Shown: in pieces, positions 52,568 to 61,435 of the stretch
Layout: each line of letters begins with the position of its first letter
How positions within the stretch are numbered: position 1 is the first letter of the stretch
Source of the DNA: Phycisphaerales bacterium UBA7800
Lineage (GTDB): Bacteria; Planctomycetota; Phycisphaerae; Phycisphaerales; Phycisphaeraceae
Length of the DNA: 64,000 bases
Assembly (NCBI GenBank): GCA_002480565.1
Contig: DLCK01000049.1
Span: 5,963 to 69,962 of the forward strand
Reading direction: 5' to 3'
Translations under genes and position numbers: made by a program
Notes under the pieces: generated by a model
Told to the model about the DNA's origin: nothing
Database searches by the model: none
What the model saw: the letters and a program-made list of their open reading frames with translations, nothing else

Positions 52568-54715
52568 ATGTCCCAATACGCCCCACCCGCTCCCTTGTGC
52601 CACGTCAATCCGCTGATGGGCAGTGACTCGCATGTGAACTATTCCAATGGCAATACCTACCCGGCAATCACCCGTCCATGGGGCATGACCGCATGGACCA
52701 TACTCAACGCAGAGGACCCGTGGTTTTTTGAGTATCACAGCAACCGGTTCCGAGGCATTCGAGCGACACATCAACCGTCCCCATGGTTACGCGACTATGG
52801 CCATTTTCTAGTCACACCTTTGGTCGGAAGATGGTGCGACCATCCTCAGCATGTGGTGTATCCCTATGACATTGATCAGCAGGATATCCACCCGCATGTG
52901 ATGGGCATCAACCTGCCATCCATCAAGACAACCATGGAATTGCTCCCCACCGAACGATGCAGCATGATGCGATTGACACTGCCCACTGATGAGCAGTCGG
53001 GTGTGCGCTTGCAAACGTATCCGGGGCAGACGACGTTTCAATTCGACAGTGCAAAAAACCGACTCATCGGCAAGACCACTGCCAACAACGGCGCAGTGCC
53101 CAAGAACTTTGCACTGTACTTTGTAATCGAATCCGACTGCCCGATTCAGAACATCCTGTCGATGGACACCACGGGCCAATTGACTGCTATTACAGAGCCA
53201 ATTGAAGGTGAAGCCTTAACAGCAGTGTTGCGTTTTACTGACCACGATCAGGCGTCGATTCATCTGCGTTTTGCGACAAGCTTCATCAGTGAAGAACAAG
53301 CCCTGCGTAACATGGATCGTGAACTTGGCGATCGTGATTTTGACACGTTGGTCAAGCAATCTGCTGATGCTTGGAATCAATTGCTTAGCCGAATTGAAAT
53401 CCAATCCGATGATGTCACACGGACGCAAACGTTTTACACCTGTCTTTACCGTTGTCTATTGTTCCCGCGCAAATTTTATGAATTAGATGCCCAGGATCAG
53501 CCGCAGCATTACAGTCCATATGACGGGGAAATTCATCCGGGGATCATGCATACGGACAATGGTTTTTGGGATACGTATCGAACCTTGTATCCGCTGCTAA
53601 CTGTGCTTTGCCCGGAAATTCTGGGGCAGATGCTCCAAGGTTGGTTATATGCATACAAGCAAGGTGGATGGTTACCCAAATGGGCATGCCCTGGACATCT
53701 GTATTGCATGATCGGGACACATGCTGCTTCAGTCTTGGCAGATGCTGCGGTCAAAGGGATCGGTGGATTTGATCAGCAACTGGCATTGGAAGCCATGCTC
53801 AAAGATGCGACTGTTATCCCGGGAGACTCAGGTGAAGACGGACTAGGCCGACGCGGCTTGGCGGAGTACTTAAAATTAGGATACGTCGCTTCGGATAAGT
53901 CCAGCCACAGTGTCGCGCGGACGCTGGACTTTGCGTACAATGACTATTGTATCGCTGAACTTGCATCATATCTTGGCCAGGATGATCTGGCTAAACAGTA
54001 TCACCAGCAAGCTAAGAACTATCGGCATGTCTACGACACTTCGGTGGACTTTATGCGTGCCAAAAACAGTGATGGCAGTTGGGTTGAACCCTTTGACGAA
54101 TTCGCATGGTCAAGAGACTACATCGAAGGTGGTCCATGGCAGTCTTCGTGGATGGTGCCACACGACCCGCAAGGTTTGATTGAACTGATGGGTGGTCATG
54201 CGAAAGCCGCCGCCAAGCTTGAGCAGATGATGACCATGGAGCCCGTGTTTCATGAAAGTGATTACAAACGCGAGATTCACGAGATGACAGAGATGGCAAT
54301 GGCGGACTTTGGGCAATATGCTCAGAGCAATCAGCCGGTGCATCATGTCTTGTCATTCTTTACTGAAGCTGGCCAACCCCAACGTACCCATCACTGGGTC
54401 CACAAGGTTCTCACCGAAATGTATCAGCCAACAGCTGACGGTTTCCCCGGTGACGAAGACAACGGCGAGATGAGCGCATGGTATGTGTTAAACGCACTTG
54501 GCTTTTTCCCACTCTGTCCGGGTAAACCGGAATATCACCTGGTAGCACCTTTGTTTGAAAAAGCTGTGATCCATCTGGAAAACGGTAACGACTGGATCAT
54601 CCAGCGTAAGCAGAACATGCAAAGCAATACCGTCACTATCAATGATCAAGCACATGATGACTGGAAGATCAAACATCAAACCATCGTCGAAGGTGGAACG
54701 ATCCAGTTTCAATGA
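52568..54715 (+). CDS. Glycoside hydrolase family 92 (alpha-1,2-mannosidase type)
   Basis: 715 residues, no signal peptide, so cytoplasmic. Starts MSQYAPPAPLCHVNPLMGSD with the family phrase GNTYPAITRPWGMTAWT, then FRGIRATHQPSPWLRDYG, HTDNGFWDTYRTLYPLLTVL and the C-terminal catalytic region GDEDNGEMSAWYVLNALGFF. Ca2+-dependent inverting exo-mannosidases share these. It lies alone between the sigma/pseudopilus operon (divergent) and the MCP gene (convergent). Confidence 0.93.
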   Translation: MSQYAPPAPLCHVNPLMGSDSHVNYSNGNTYPAITRPWGMTAWTILNAEDPWFFEYHSNRFRGIRATHQPSPWLRDYGHFLVTPLVGRWCDHPQHVVYPYDIDQQDIHPHVMGINLPSIKTTMELLPTERCSMMRLTLPTDEQSGVRLQTYPGQTTFQFDSAKNRLIGKTTANNGAVPKNFALYFVIESDCPIQNILSMDTTGQLTAITEPIEGEALTAVLRFTDHDQASIHLRFATSFISEEQALRNMDRELGDRDFDTLVKQSADAWNQLLSRIEIQSDDVTRTQTFYTCLYRCLLFPRKFYELDAQDQPQHYSPYDGEIHPGIMHTDNGFWDTYRTLYPLLTVLCPEILGQMLQGWLYAYKQGGWLPKWACPGHLYCMIGTHAASVLADAAVKGIGGFDQQLALEAMLKDATVIPGDSGEDGLGRRGLAEYLKLGYVASDKSSHSVARTLDFAYNDYCIAELASYLGQDDLAKQYHQQAKNYRHVYDTSVDFMRAKNSDGSWVEPFDEFAWSRDYIEGGPWQSSWMVPHDPQGLIELMGGHAKAAAKLEQMMTMEPVFHESDYKREIHEMTEMAMADFGQYAQSNQPVHHVLSFFTEAGQPQRTHHWVHKVLTEMYQPTADGFPGDEDNGEMSAWYVLNALGFFPLCPGKPEYHLVAPLFEKAVIHLENGNDWIIQRKQNMQSNTVTINDQAHDDWKIKHQTIVEGGTIQFQ

Positions 54716-54727
54716 GTGCGCAAAAAA

Positions 54728-54771
54728 CGACCCCGCTGTCTCGTGCGGTTGGTCACGTGACAACGGGGTCG
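54728..54771. terminator. Bidirectional hairpin between GH92 and MCP genes
   Basis: CGACCCCG (54728-54735) pairs with CGGGGTCG (54764-54771); a run of A's precedes it on the plus strand (CAAAAAACGACC), giving a T-run for minus-strand transcripts from the MCP gene. Confidence 0.7.
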
Positions 54772-54793
54772 GACGGCAAATGTTCTAAGGTAT

Positions 54794-56356
54794 TCAGCTT
54801 TGCTGGACGCGGAACTGGCTGACTACGGTCTGCAGTCGCTTGGACTTGGTGTCCAACAACTCGGCAGCTTCGGCGGCCTGCTCGGTGTTCTGGGCGGCAT
54901 CCTTAATCACAGTGTTGATCGAATCCATATTCCTGGAAATCTCTTCAACACCATGTGCCTGTTCCTGTGAAGCAGCAGCGATGGTTTCAATCATCCGGGA
55001 TACTTCAGAAGTGCTCTTGACGATGGTCTCCAAAGCATGACCGGCTTCACCGGCAAGTTCCACACCATCCTTGACGCGCGATGAACCAGCTTGCATGCGT
55101 GTGACTGCATCAAGCGTATGCTCCTGAATCACCTTGATTGATTCGGTGACTTCTTCAGTAGCATGCGTCGTGCGTTCGGCAAGTTTACGGACTTCGTCAG
55201 CAACAACTGCAAAACCACGACCATGTTCGCCAGCACGGGCTGCTTCAATGGCAGCATTAAGAGCAAGCAAGTTCGTCTGGTCAGCAATCTCATTGATGAC
55301 TTCAACGATCTGACCGATCTTTTCACCGCGACGACCAAGTTCTTCAACGACCGAGGCGCTCTCAGTGACGGCCTGTTCAATTTCTTCCATACTTGTGGAA
55401 GTCTGTTGCACAATTTCGCCACCTTTGCCTGCACGATCACCGGCATCCTGGGCACGCTCGGCAACTTTCGTTGCATTGCCTGCCACATCGCGGACAGTGT
55501 TGGCCATCTCTTCGACGGCAGCGGAAATGTTCATCGTCATTGATGCCTGATCACGGATACCAGAAGCAATCGAATTGTTGGTCTGGGCGATTCCTGTTGC
55601 GGTTGATGCGACTTCTGCTGCCGATGAATTCACATCGACAATCACATCATGAATCTTGCTGACAAAGACATTAAACCAGTGAGCCAGATCACCTAATTCA
55701 TCTTTGCGACCTTCATCCACACGACGCGTCAGATCGCCTTCGCCCTGGGCAATATCCTTAAGGGCTTCAGACATCTTGTTAATCGGTCGGCCGATGGATG
55801 CCTGAATGATCCAGATCATCAAGATCCCCACAGCCAATGACGCACCGACAACGATGCCGATGATTGTCATGAATCGCGCCATTTGTTCATCGCGGGCAAC
55901 TAAGTCGGATTGGACATAAATGCCACCAATACGTTCACCGTTGGACTTGATGTCGTGAAAGACTTCAAGACTTTTCTCTGTGAATGTTTCACCCGTTTCG
56001 ACATAAGCAGGTGCTGTGAAAGCGGGTTGCTCCGCATCTGCATTATCAGGGTCAACCCATTGATAGGTTGCCATGGGTGCATTATCGCCATCATATATTG
56101 CAGCGGTTTTAATATGCGAATTGGCCTGGAGTCTGCTGAGTGTTTCCTTGGCGGTATCACTGTCAGCAAACTCGATGGCACCACTGGCTGAATTACCAAC
56201 CACGTCAGCCAACGTCCCGATTTCGCGGATCATGCGTTGATCCATCGTCATCAATTCGTTACCGACAAATAATCCCCCGCACAACAAAACTGAAACTGTC
56301 ACTGTCGTGGCAATACACAAGGCAAGCCGACGACGAATAGTTAAATGGAACCGCAT
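54794..56356 (-). CDS. CHASE8-like/HAMP methyl-accepting transducer partnered with YfiR
   Basis: 520 residues from ATG 56356 (GAGGAG nine bases upstream). TM1 near residues 10-32, a periplasmic domain DVVGNSASGAIEFADSDTAK, SRLQANSHIKTAAIYDGDNA with the style of CHASE8 sensor domains (as in YfiN/TpbB), TM2 near 163-186, HAMP (PINKMSEALKDIAQGEGDLT) and a full MCP signalling domain with hairpin tip INEIADQTNLLALNAAIEAA. The yfiR gene directly upstream suggests YfiR binds the periplasmic domain, as in YfiBNR, but the output here is a chemotaxis-type signalling domain rather than GGDEF. Confidence 0.87.
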   Translation of the reverse strand: MRFHLTIRRRLALCIATTVTVSVLLCGGLFVGNELMTMDQRMIREIGTLADVVGNSASGAIEFADSDTAKETLSRLQANSHIKTAAIYDGDNAPMATYQWVDPDNADAEQPAFTAPAYVETGETFTEKSLEVFHDIKSNGERIGGIYVQSDLVARDEQMARFMTIIGIVVGASLAVGILMIWIIQASIGRPINKMSEALKDIAQGEGDLTRRVDEGRKDELGDLAHWFNVFVSKIHDVIVDVNSSAAEVASTATGIAQTNNSIASGIRDQASMTMNISAAVEEMANTVRDVAGNATKVAERAQDAGDRAGKGGEIVQQTSTSMEEIEQAVTESASVVEELGRRGEKIGQIVEVINEIADQTNLLALNAAIEAARAGEHGRGFAVVADEVRKLAERTTHATEEVTESIKVIQEHTLDAVTRMQAGSSRVKDGVELAGEAGHALETIVKSTSEVSRMIETIAAASQEQAHGVEEISRNMDSINTVIKDAAQNTEQAAEAAELLDTKSKRLQTVVSQFRVQQS

Positions 56357-56407
56357 GATGCTTTCTCCTCTACATGCAATATCACGATAGGCGGTCAATA
56401 GACAATC

Positions 56408-56926
56408 TTACTCAACAATCTTGGCCATCTGTAACAGCTTGGCATTGATTTTGAGCTTGGCTGCTTCTGCCTGTTTATTGTTGATTTCCAAGTTGATCTT
56501 GGTGGTGGCGATCAGACCGATCATACCCTTGTTCTTCGCAAAATCAGCAGTGTCCCCAACGGTGAGAACGGGTGCTGAACCAATTTTTGCAAGCACGGGG
56601 CCAATGTCAGTATTCACAAAGACGATGCTGCATTTTTTGAGTTCATCTGCAGACGCGTCGGCTGCGAGATAAGCAGTCTTGATCGGACGATCACCGGCTT
56701 TCTTGCCAGCAACAATCTTGTCCAACACACCATCAAACGGGTCTTTGCCGACCACGCCGATGACAAAGTCACCACTGCCACCTGGCCATGAAACATACTT
56801 GGTGAAATTCAGCAGAAAGGCGCATTTGATTTTGTCGAGTTTGTCTGCTGCCTGAGCTTGTGTGGCAAAGGTACCTACAAGCAATAAGGCAATCATAATC
56901 GTTGTTAATCGTTTGAGATTTTTCAT
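56408..56926 (-). CDS. YfiR family periplasmic protein
   Basis: 172 residues with a signal peptide (LTTIMIALLLVGTFATQAQA). The mature start LDKIKCAFLLNFTKYVSWPG is the YfiR (DUF4154) signature, followed by VIGVVGKDPFDGVLDKIVAG, KKCSIVFVNTDIGPVLAKIG and MIGLIATTKINLEINNKQAE. YfiR in Pseudomonas represses the inner-membrane YfiN through its periplasmic domain. Two cysteines are present in the mature part. The gene sits between the receptors and the CHASE8-like transducer. Confidence 0.88.
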   Translation of the reverse strand: MKNLKRLTTIMIALLLVGTFATQAQAADKLDKIKCAFLLNFTKYVSWPGGSGDFVIGVVGKDPFDGVLDKIVAGKKAGDRPIKTAYLAADASADELKKCSIVFVNTDIGPVLAKIGSAPVLTVGDTADFAKNKGMIGLIATTKINLEINNKQAEAAKLKINAKLLQMAKIVE

Positions 56927-56946
56927 TGTTCGAACCTCGTAGTTTG

Positions 56947-56985
56947 AAAAAAAATCATCTCTCTGCCCGTCGCCGAGCAGAGAGA
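56947..56985 (-). terminator. Intrinsic terminator downstream of the TonB receptor pair
   Basis: On the minus strand TCTCTCTGC pairs with GCAGAGAGA around a 10-base loop, then ATGATTTTTTTTC. It is placed between the second receptor and yfiR, so yfiR and the transducer may be expressed from read-through or a separate promoter. Confidence 0.78.
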
Positions 56986-57006
56986 CGTAATGTTGCGATT
57001 GTCAGA

Positions 57007-58875
57007 TTAGAAGGTCATGGTGATTTTGCCATAGACGCCGGTTTCAACTTCTACAGCAGTTCCATATTCTGGGTGTTGATCATCGGTGAGGTTTTGGCCC
57101 CAGACGGACAGTTCAAGATTGTCTTTGGGCTTCCAGGTCATACCCAGGTCATAGCGGAAGTATGACGAGGTATTTTGACCGGGGACATTGTCATACCAAT
57201 AAAGTGCAGTGTTAACTTCAAACTGATCGTTGAGGTCATAGTATGCACGAACATTGAAATGGTTACGTGGGGTGGTACCTTCCTGGCTTGCACTTTGTCC
57301 GCCATGTGCTTCGACATCCTGGAAGGTGTAGTTACCAATGATTTTCAGATTTTCAGCAACCTGCCAAGTGGCGCTGGCTTCAAAACCATAGGCTTCAGCG
57401 TTTTCATCATTGGCTTGACCGAAATTCACCGCAGAAAGGTTTTCGTATTTATTGAAATAGGTTGCCATATCCAATGAAAGATGTTTATTCAGGGAGATAC
57501 GGTAGCCTGCTTCATACGCCATCACGTTGGTAGCTTCGAGGCCAGGATTGCCGAATACTGTTCCAAACATCGCCAATCCGGTTTCAAGACGGGATGGCGT
57601 ACGGACTGCGCGGGAAATAGCTCCCCAGAAGGTTTGCCCATCTTTCACACGCCAGCTTAAACGCGTGCTGGGTTGAATTTCAACACCGGTATAGTCGTTG
57701 TGCTCAATTTTGGTGCCGATGGTGAAAAACAATTTCTCGGGAACCACAGTCATTGAATCTTGAATAAATGCACTAACCGTGTTGTCAGTTTTGGCGCGTG
57801 GGATGAAATCAAAACTGTTCACATCAGGAAACGGGACAATTGTATCTCGACGCCAGTGGTAGTTCAGGCCCCAGATCAGGTTGTGACCTTCAGTAGGGAC
57901 AAAACTGTGCTGCATATCAAAGTCCAATGAATTGGCTTCATTGTCATTGAGTGCTTCATCTTCACGGAAGACATGATCAAAATAAAACTGGAATTGAATA
58001 TTTGAATCATCTGAAAACTCGTGCGTTAATCGGGCAAGCAGATTACCACCACGGAAAACGTTTGTGCCGTTGTTGGGTCCCGAACTAGTATACGTCGTAA
58101 TCGTATCCATATCAGCATAATTCCAATCACCTTGTACGGTCAGGTGATTTGAATCGGTCTGAGTGTCAACACGGAAACCGGTTTGCACGCGTTTGTATTC
58201 ATCGTCGTTATCCGCACCAGAGGCGTTCTGCAAGTCATCAAACATTTGGAACTTGCCGTAAACACGGAAGTGAGAATTGTCATTGATCTTACCGCCGTAA
58301 CGGACAGATGTGTTCGTCAGATCTTCAGTACCGACTGAGGATGAAAACAGCAGGCCTTGGGTGTCCTTTGCATCTTTGGTCGTGATATTGATCACACCGT
58401 TAACTGCGTTGGCTCCCCAAAGCGTGCCACCGGGGCCACGGATGACTTCAATGGACTTGATATCTTCCATAACGGTATCTTGAGTATCCCAGAAGACACC
58501 GCTAAACAGTGGGGTGTAAATACTGCGACCGTCCATCATGACCAACATATATTTGTTGTATTGCGTATTAAACCCACGGGCACTGATCGCCCAGTTGTTA
58601 GCATCCATACGACCAACATGCAGGCCGGGGACCAAACGAAGCAATTCTGGAATCGACTGATGTCCGGTACGTCTAATATCTTCTTCGCTGATCACGGTGA
58701 TCGCGCCCGGTGCGTCGGAGAGTTTCATCCCCTTGCCCTTGGTCACTGAGGAAACCTCGACATTCATTAAGGCGTCAAGATCCATATCAGCAAAATCGTC
58801 TTCAGCGTGAACCATTGTGGTTGTACAAGCCATTAACAGGCTCAATAGCAAGCATAGATTTTTCAAACGTTTCAT
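57007..58875 (-). CDS. TonB-dependent receptor, second of a duplicated pair
   Basis: 622 residues with a signal peptide (NLCLLLSLLMACTTTMVHA). The plug domain begins EDDFADMDLDALMNVEVSSV, TKGKGMKLSDAPGAITVISE, and continues LLRLVPGLHVGR, EVIRGPGGTLWGANAVNGVI; the C-terminal barrel ends with a TF motif. The conserved D-L-A-L-M-N-V-E-V-S-S-V leader is like the short receptors found beside YfiR-type sensors. The first ~80 residues of the mature chain are almost identical to those of the receptor at 58989-60902; the rest is diverged. Ligand unknown. Confidence 0.9.
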   Translation of the reverse strand: MKRLKNLCLLLSLLMACTTTMVHAEDDFADMDLDALMNVEVSSVTKGKGMKLSDAPGAITVISEEDIRRTGHQSIPELLRLVPGLHVGRMDANNWAISARGFNTQYNKYMLVMMDGRSIYTPLFSGVFWDTQDTVMEDIKSIEVIRGPGGTLWGANAVNGVINITTKDAKDTQGLLFSSSVGTEDLTNTSVRYGGKINDNSHFRVYGKFQMFDDLQNASGADNDDEYKRVQTGFRVDTQTDSNHLTVQGDWNYADMDTITTYTSSGPNNGTNVFRGGNLLARLTHEFSDDSNIQFQFYFDHVFREDEALNDNEANSLDFDMQHSFVPTEGHNLIWGLNYHWRRDTIVPFPDVNSFDFIPRAKTDNTVSAFIQDSMTVVPEKLFFTIGTKIEHNDYTGVEIQPSTRLSWRVKDGQTFWGAISRAVRTPSRLETGLAMFGTVFGNPGLEATNVMAYEAGYRISLNKHLSLDMATYFNKYENLSAVNFGQANDENAEAYGFEASATWQVAENLKIIGNYTFQDVEAHGGQSASQEGTTPRNHFNVRAYYDLNDQFEVNTALYWYDNVPGQNTSSYFRYDLGMTWKPKDNLELSVWGQNLTDDQHPEYGTAVEVETGVYGKITMTF

Positions 58876-58988
58876 GGTGTCTCTTTCGATTCAAAAATGT
58901 GGAGTCATTAACATTGTTAATTTTCGGTCAGTTACGCTTGCGGGATTAATAATAGAACTGTTTTGTATTTTGACGACATTATGTCGCA

Positions 58989-60902
58989 TCAGAAGGTGAG
59001 GGTGAGTTTGCCGTAGATGCCGGATTCAATTTCGCCGGTTTGGCCACCGAAGCCATCGTTGTATTCGTGATGCTGGCTATCGGCTAGATTCTGACCCCAT
59101 ACAGACAATTCGACGTTGTCATTAATTTGCCAGGTCAAACCCAAGTCATATCGGAAGAAGGAAGACACATTTTCAGAAGCAACATTGTCATACCAGTAAA
59201 GTGCAGTGTTTAATGCCAACTTGTCACTCAGATCATAGTAAGCACGGACACTAGCTTGATTGCGGGGGGTGGTGCCTTCATAAATCCCTGTGGACTCACC
59301 ATGTGTTTCGACATCCTGGAAAGTGTAGTTACCGATGAGTTTGAGATTTTGAGCCACCTGCCAGGTTGCCGAAAGTTCAACACCATAAGATTCGGCATAC
59401 AGATCATTATGATAGGTATTTGAAGCAGTAGCGATCATATTTTCATACTTGTTGAAGAATGTAGCCAGATCGAAGGACAGATGCTTCGTGGGTGCCCAAC
59501 GATAGCCCAACTCATATGCCATCACGTTTTCAGATTTAAGGTTTGGATTACCCTGAACGGAGAAGAAAACATCAATACCAGTATCAACTCTTGAAGGAGT
59601 TCGAACTGCACGGGAAACCGCACTCCAAAGTGTATGCCCTTCTGCAACACGATAACTCAGCCGAGCACTAGGTTGAAATTCAACACCTGTATATTCGTTA
59701 TGCTCAACCTTGGCACCCAGCGTCAGGAACACAGTGTCCTTGACAACTTCCATGGTATCTTGGCCAAAAACACTGAAGGTATTATCCGCAGCATTACTAG
59801 GATTGAATGAAACAAATCCTGGAGGTAAGGCAAAAGTGGAATCTCTATGCCAATGGTAGTTCATCCCCCAAACAACATTATGCCCTTGAGCAGGAACAAA
59901 ACTATGTTGGAAGTCAAAGTCCAGTGCATGACGTTCCAAATCTGTGTTGGCTTCAACTTTTCGCTGATTAAAATCGTAATAGAATTGGAATTGAACATTT
60001 GAATCTTCTGACAAATCGCGGTCGAAACGAGCAATGATGTTAGCACCACGCCATAGTTCTATTCCGCCTCCGGAGTGATCAGATTCATGGTAATACGCAT
60101 CACCTTGAAGAGTCAGATGATCAGCATCATTATGCCAATCCATACGAAAACCTGACATCATCCGTTTGTATTCATCTGAATTGTCATTGTTGGTATTTAA
60201 TATTTTTGTATCATCAATTAACTGATACTTGGCATAGACACGGTAATGCGCACCATCACCTAATTGACCACCATAACGAACTGATGTGTTACTCAGATCT
60301 TCAGTACCTGCGGAACTTGAGATCATCAAACCTTGTGTGTCCTTGGCTTCCTTGGTGGTGACGTTGATCACACCATTGACGGCATTGGCACCCCAGAGCG
60401 TGCCACCGGGGCCACGAATCACTTCCACGGACTTAAGGTCTTCCATGACGGCATCTTGAATATTCCAGTATACGCCAGAGAAGATCGGTGTATAAAGACT
60501 TCTGCCGTCCATCATGACCAGCATCTTGTTGTTGTATTGGCCATTAAATCCACGAGCACTAATAGCCCAATTATTAGCACTAAACCGTCCAACGTGTAAA
60601 CCGGGAACCAAACGCAGCAATTCAGGAATCGATTGATGTCCAGTGCGAGCAATGTCTTCTTCACTGATCACGCTAATGGCACCGGGCGCATCGGAGAGTT
60701 TCATCCCCTTGCCTTTGGTCACTGAAGAGACCTCGACATTCATTAAGGCGTCAAGATCCATATCAGCAAAATCGTCTTCAGCGTGAACCCCAGAAGCACT
60801 GCAAAGTGCAACAGTCAATAAGCAGCAAAGTAGAGTTTGCATCCGTGCTAAACGACCTGAAAAGGCCATACTAAACATTTGAGTCCATTTACTGTGCAGC
60901 AT
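58989..60902 (-). CDS. TonB-dependent receptor, first of a duplicated pair
   Basis: 637 residues with a signal peptide (LLCCLLTVALCSASGVHA). Same architecture as its neighbour: EDDFADMDLDALMNVEVSSV, EVIRGPGGTLWGANAVNGVI, GVYWNIQDAVMEDLKSVEVI and a barrel ending LTLTF. The N-terminal near-identity with the downstream receptor, ending around ANNWAISARGFN, suggests tandem duplication with later exchange. The two receptors would give the YfiR/CHASE8-MCP module substrate-dependent input. 113 bp separate the pair. Confidence 0.9.
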   Translation of the reverse strand: MLHSKWTQMFSMAFSGRLARMQTLLCCLLTVALCSASGVHAEDDFADMDLDALMNVEVSSVTKGKGMKLSDAPGAISVISEEDIARTGHQSIPELLRLVPGLHVGRFSANNWAISARGFNGQYNNKMLVMMDGRSLYTPIFSGVYWNIQDAVMEDLKSVEVIRGPGGTLWGANAVNGVINVTTKEAKDTQGLMISSSAGTEDLSNTSVRYGGQLGDGAHYRVYAKYQLIDDTKILNTNNDNSDEYKRMMSGFRMDWHNDADHLTLQGDAYYHESDHSGGGIELWRGANIIARFDRDLSEDSNVQFQFYYDFNQRKVEANTDLERHALDFDFQHSFVPAQGHNVVWGMNYHWHRDSTFALPPGFVSFNPSNAADNTFSVFGQDTMEVVKDTVFLTLGAKVEHNEYTGVEFQPSARLSYRVAEGHTLWSAVSRAVRTPSRVDTGIDVFFSVQGNPNLKSENVMAYELGYRWAPTKHLSFDLATFFNKYENMIATASNTYHNDLYAESYGVELSATWQVAQNLKLIGNYTFQDVETHGESTGIYEGTTPRNQASVRAYYDLSDKLALNTALYWYDNVASENVSSFFRYDLGLTWQINDNVELSVWGQNLADSQHHEYNDGFGGQTGEIESGIYGKLTLTF

Positions 60903-61435
60903 CTGTGTCTCCTTGAATTCTGGACAAGCTACAGTGATAAATGACTTATTCGGCTTAATTGAACCCCATGTTTAGGAACAGTACTTAACCTGTGTTATCA
61001 GACTATAGGAGAATTTGCACTTCCACTTTTAGACCCATGGCCACCACAAATGACTCCGCCAAATCACATGCTTCCGATAATAAAGAGCTTTTTAAAATTG
61101 GAATCCCTGTCATTATCAGACGGAATCTTCTTAACATTAATGTAACCAACTCAAATCAATCTCACTGGCACAGAAATCAAAGTACGCATATCTCTGAAAA
61201 AGTAACTCGTATACCCTGTTAGATGACTATAAATGTGGAAATAAAAGCCAGAAATATCTAAATATATTCCTCAACAAAACTGAAAAAGGCCTTGTTATCA
61301 GACCATGCCAAGCAAAATGAAGCTTGGTATTCTTTAAATCCTGACAAGCTTACAAAAACGAACACTAACCAGGCAGACAATAATCTGTCCGCCTGAATCG
61401 TAAGCTAGAGAATGCTGTCTATATAAAGGTACGGA
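60903..61435. other. 533-bp intergenic region with three TTATCAGAC copies
   Basis: No credible gene was found; the region is AT-rich. The 9-base sequence TTATCAGAC occurs at 60995-61003, 61113-61121 and 61295-61303, all on the plus strand (GTCTGATAA when read towards the receptor genes). They lie in front of the minus-strand TonB receptor gene and so could be regulator sites. No promoter or terminator stands out with confidence. Confidence 0.4.

Noticed and set aside
60992..61222. A 76-residue open frame upstream of the receptor operon
   Set aside because: Low-complexity hydrophilic translation with no ribosome site or conserved pattern.
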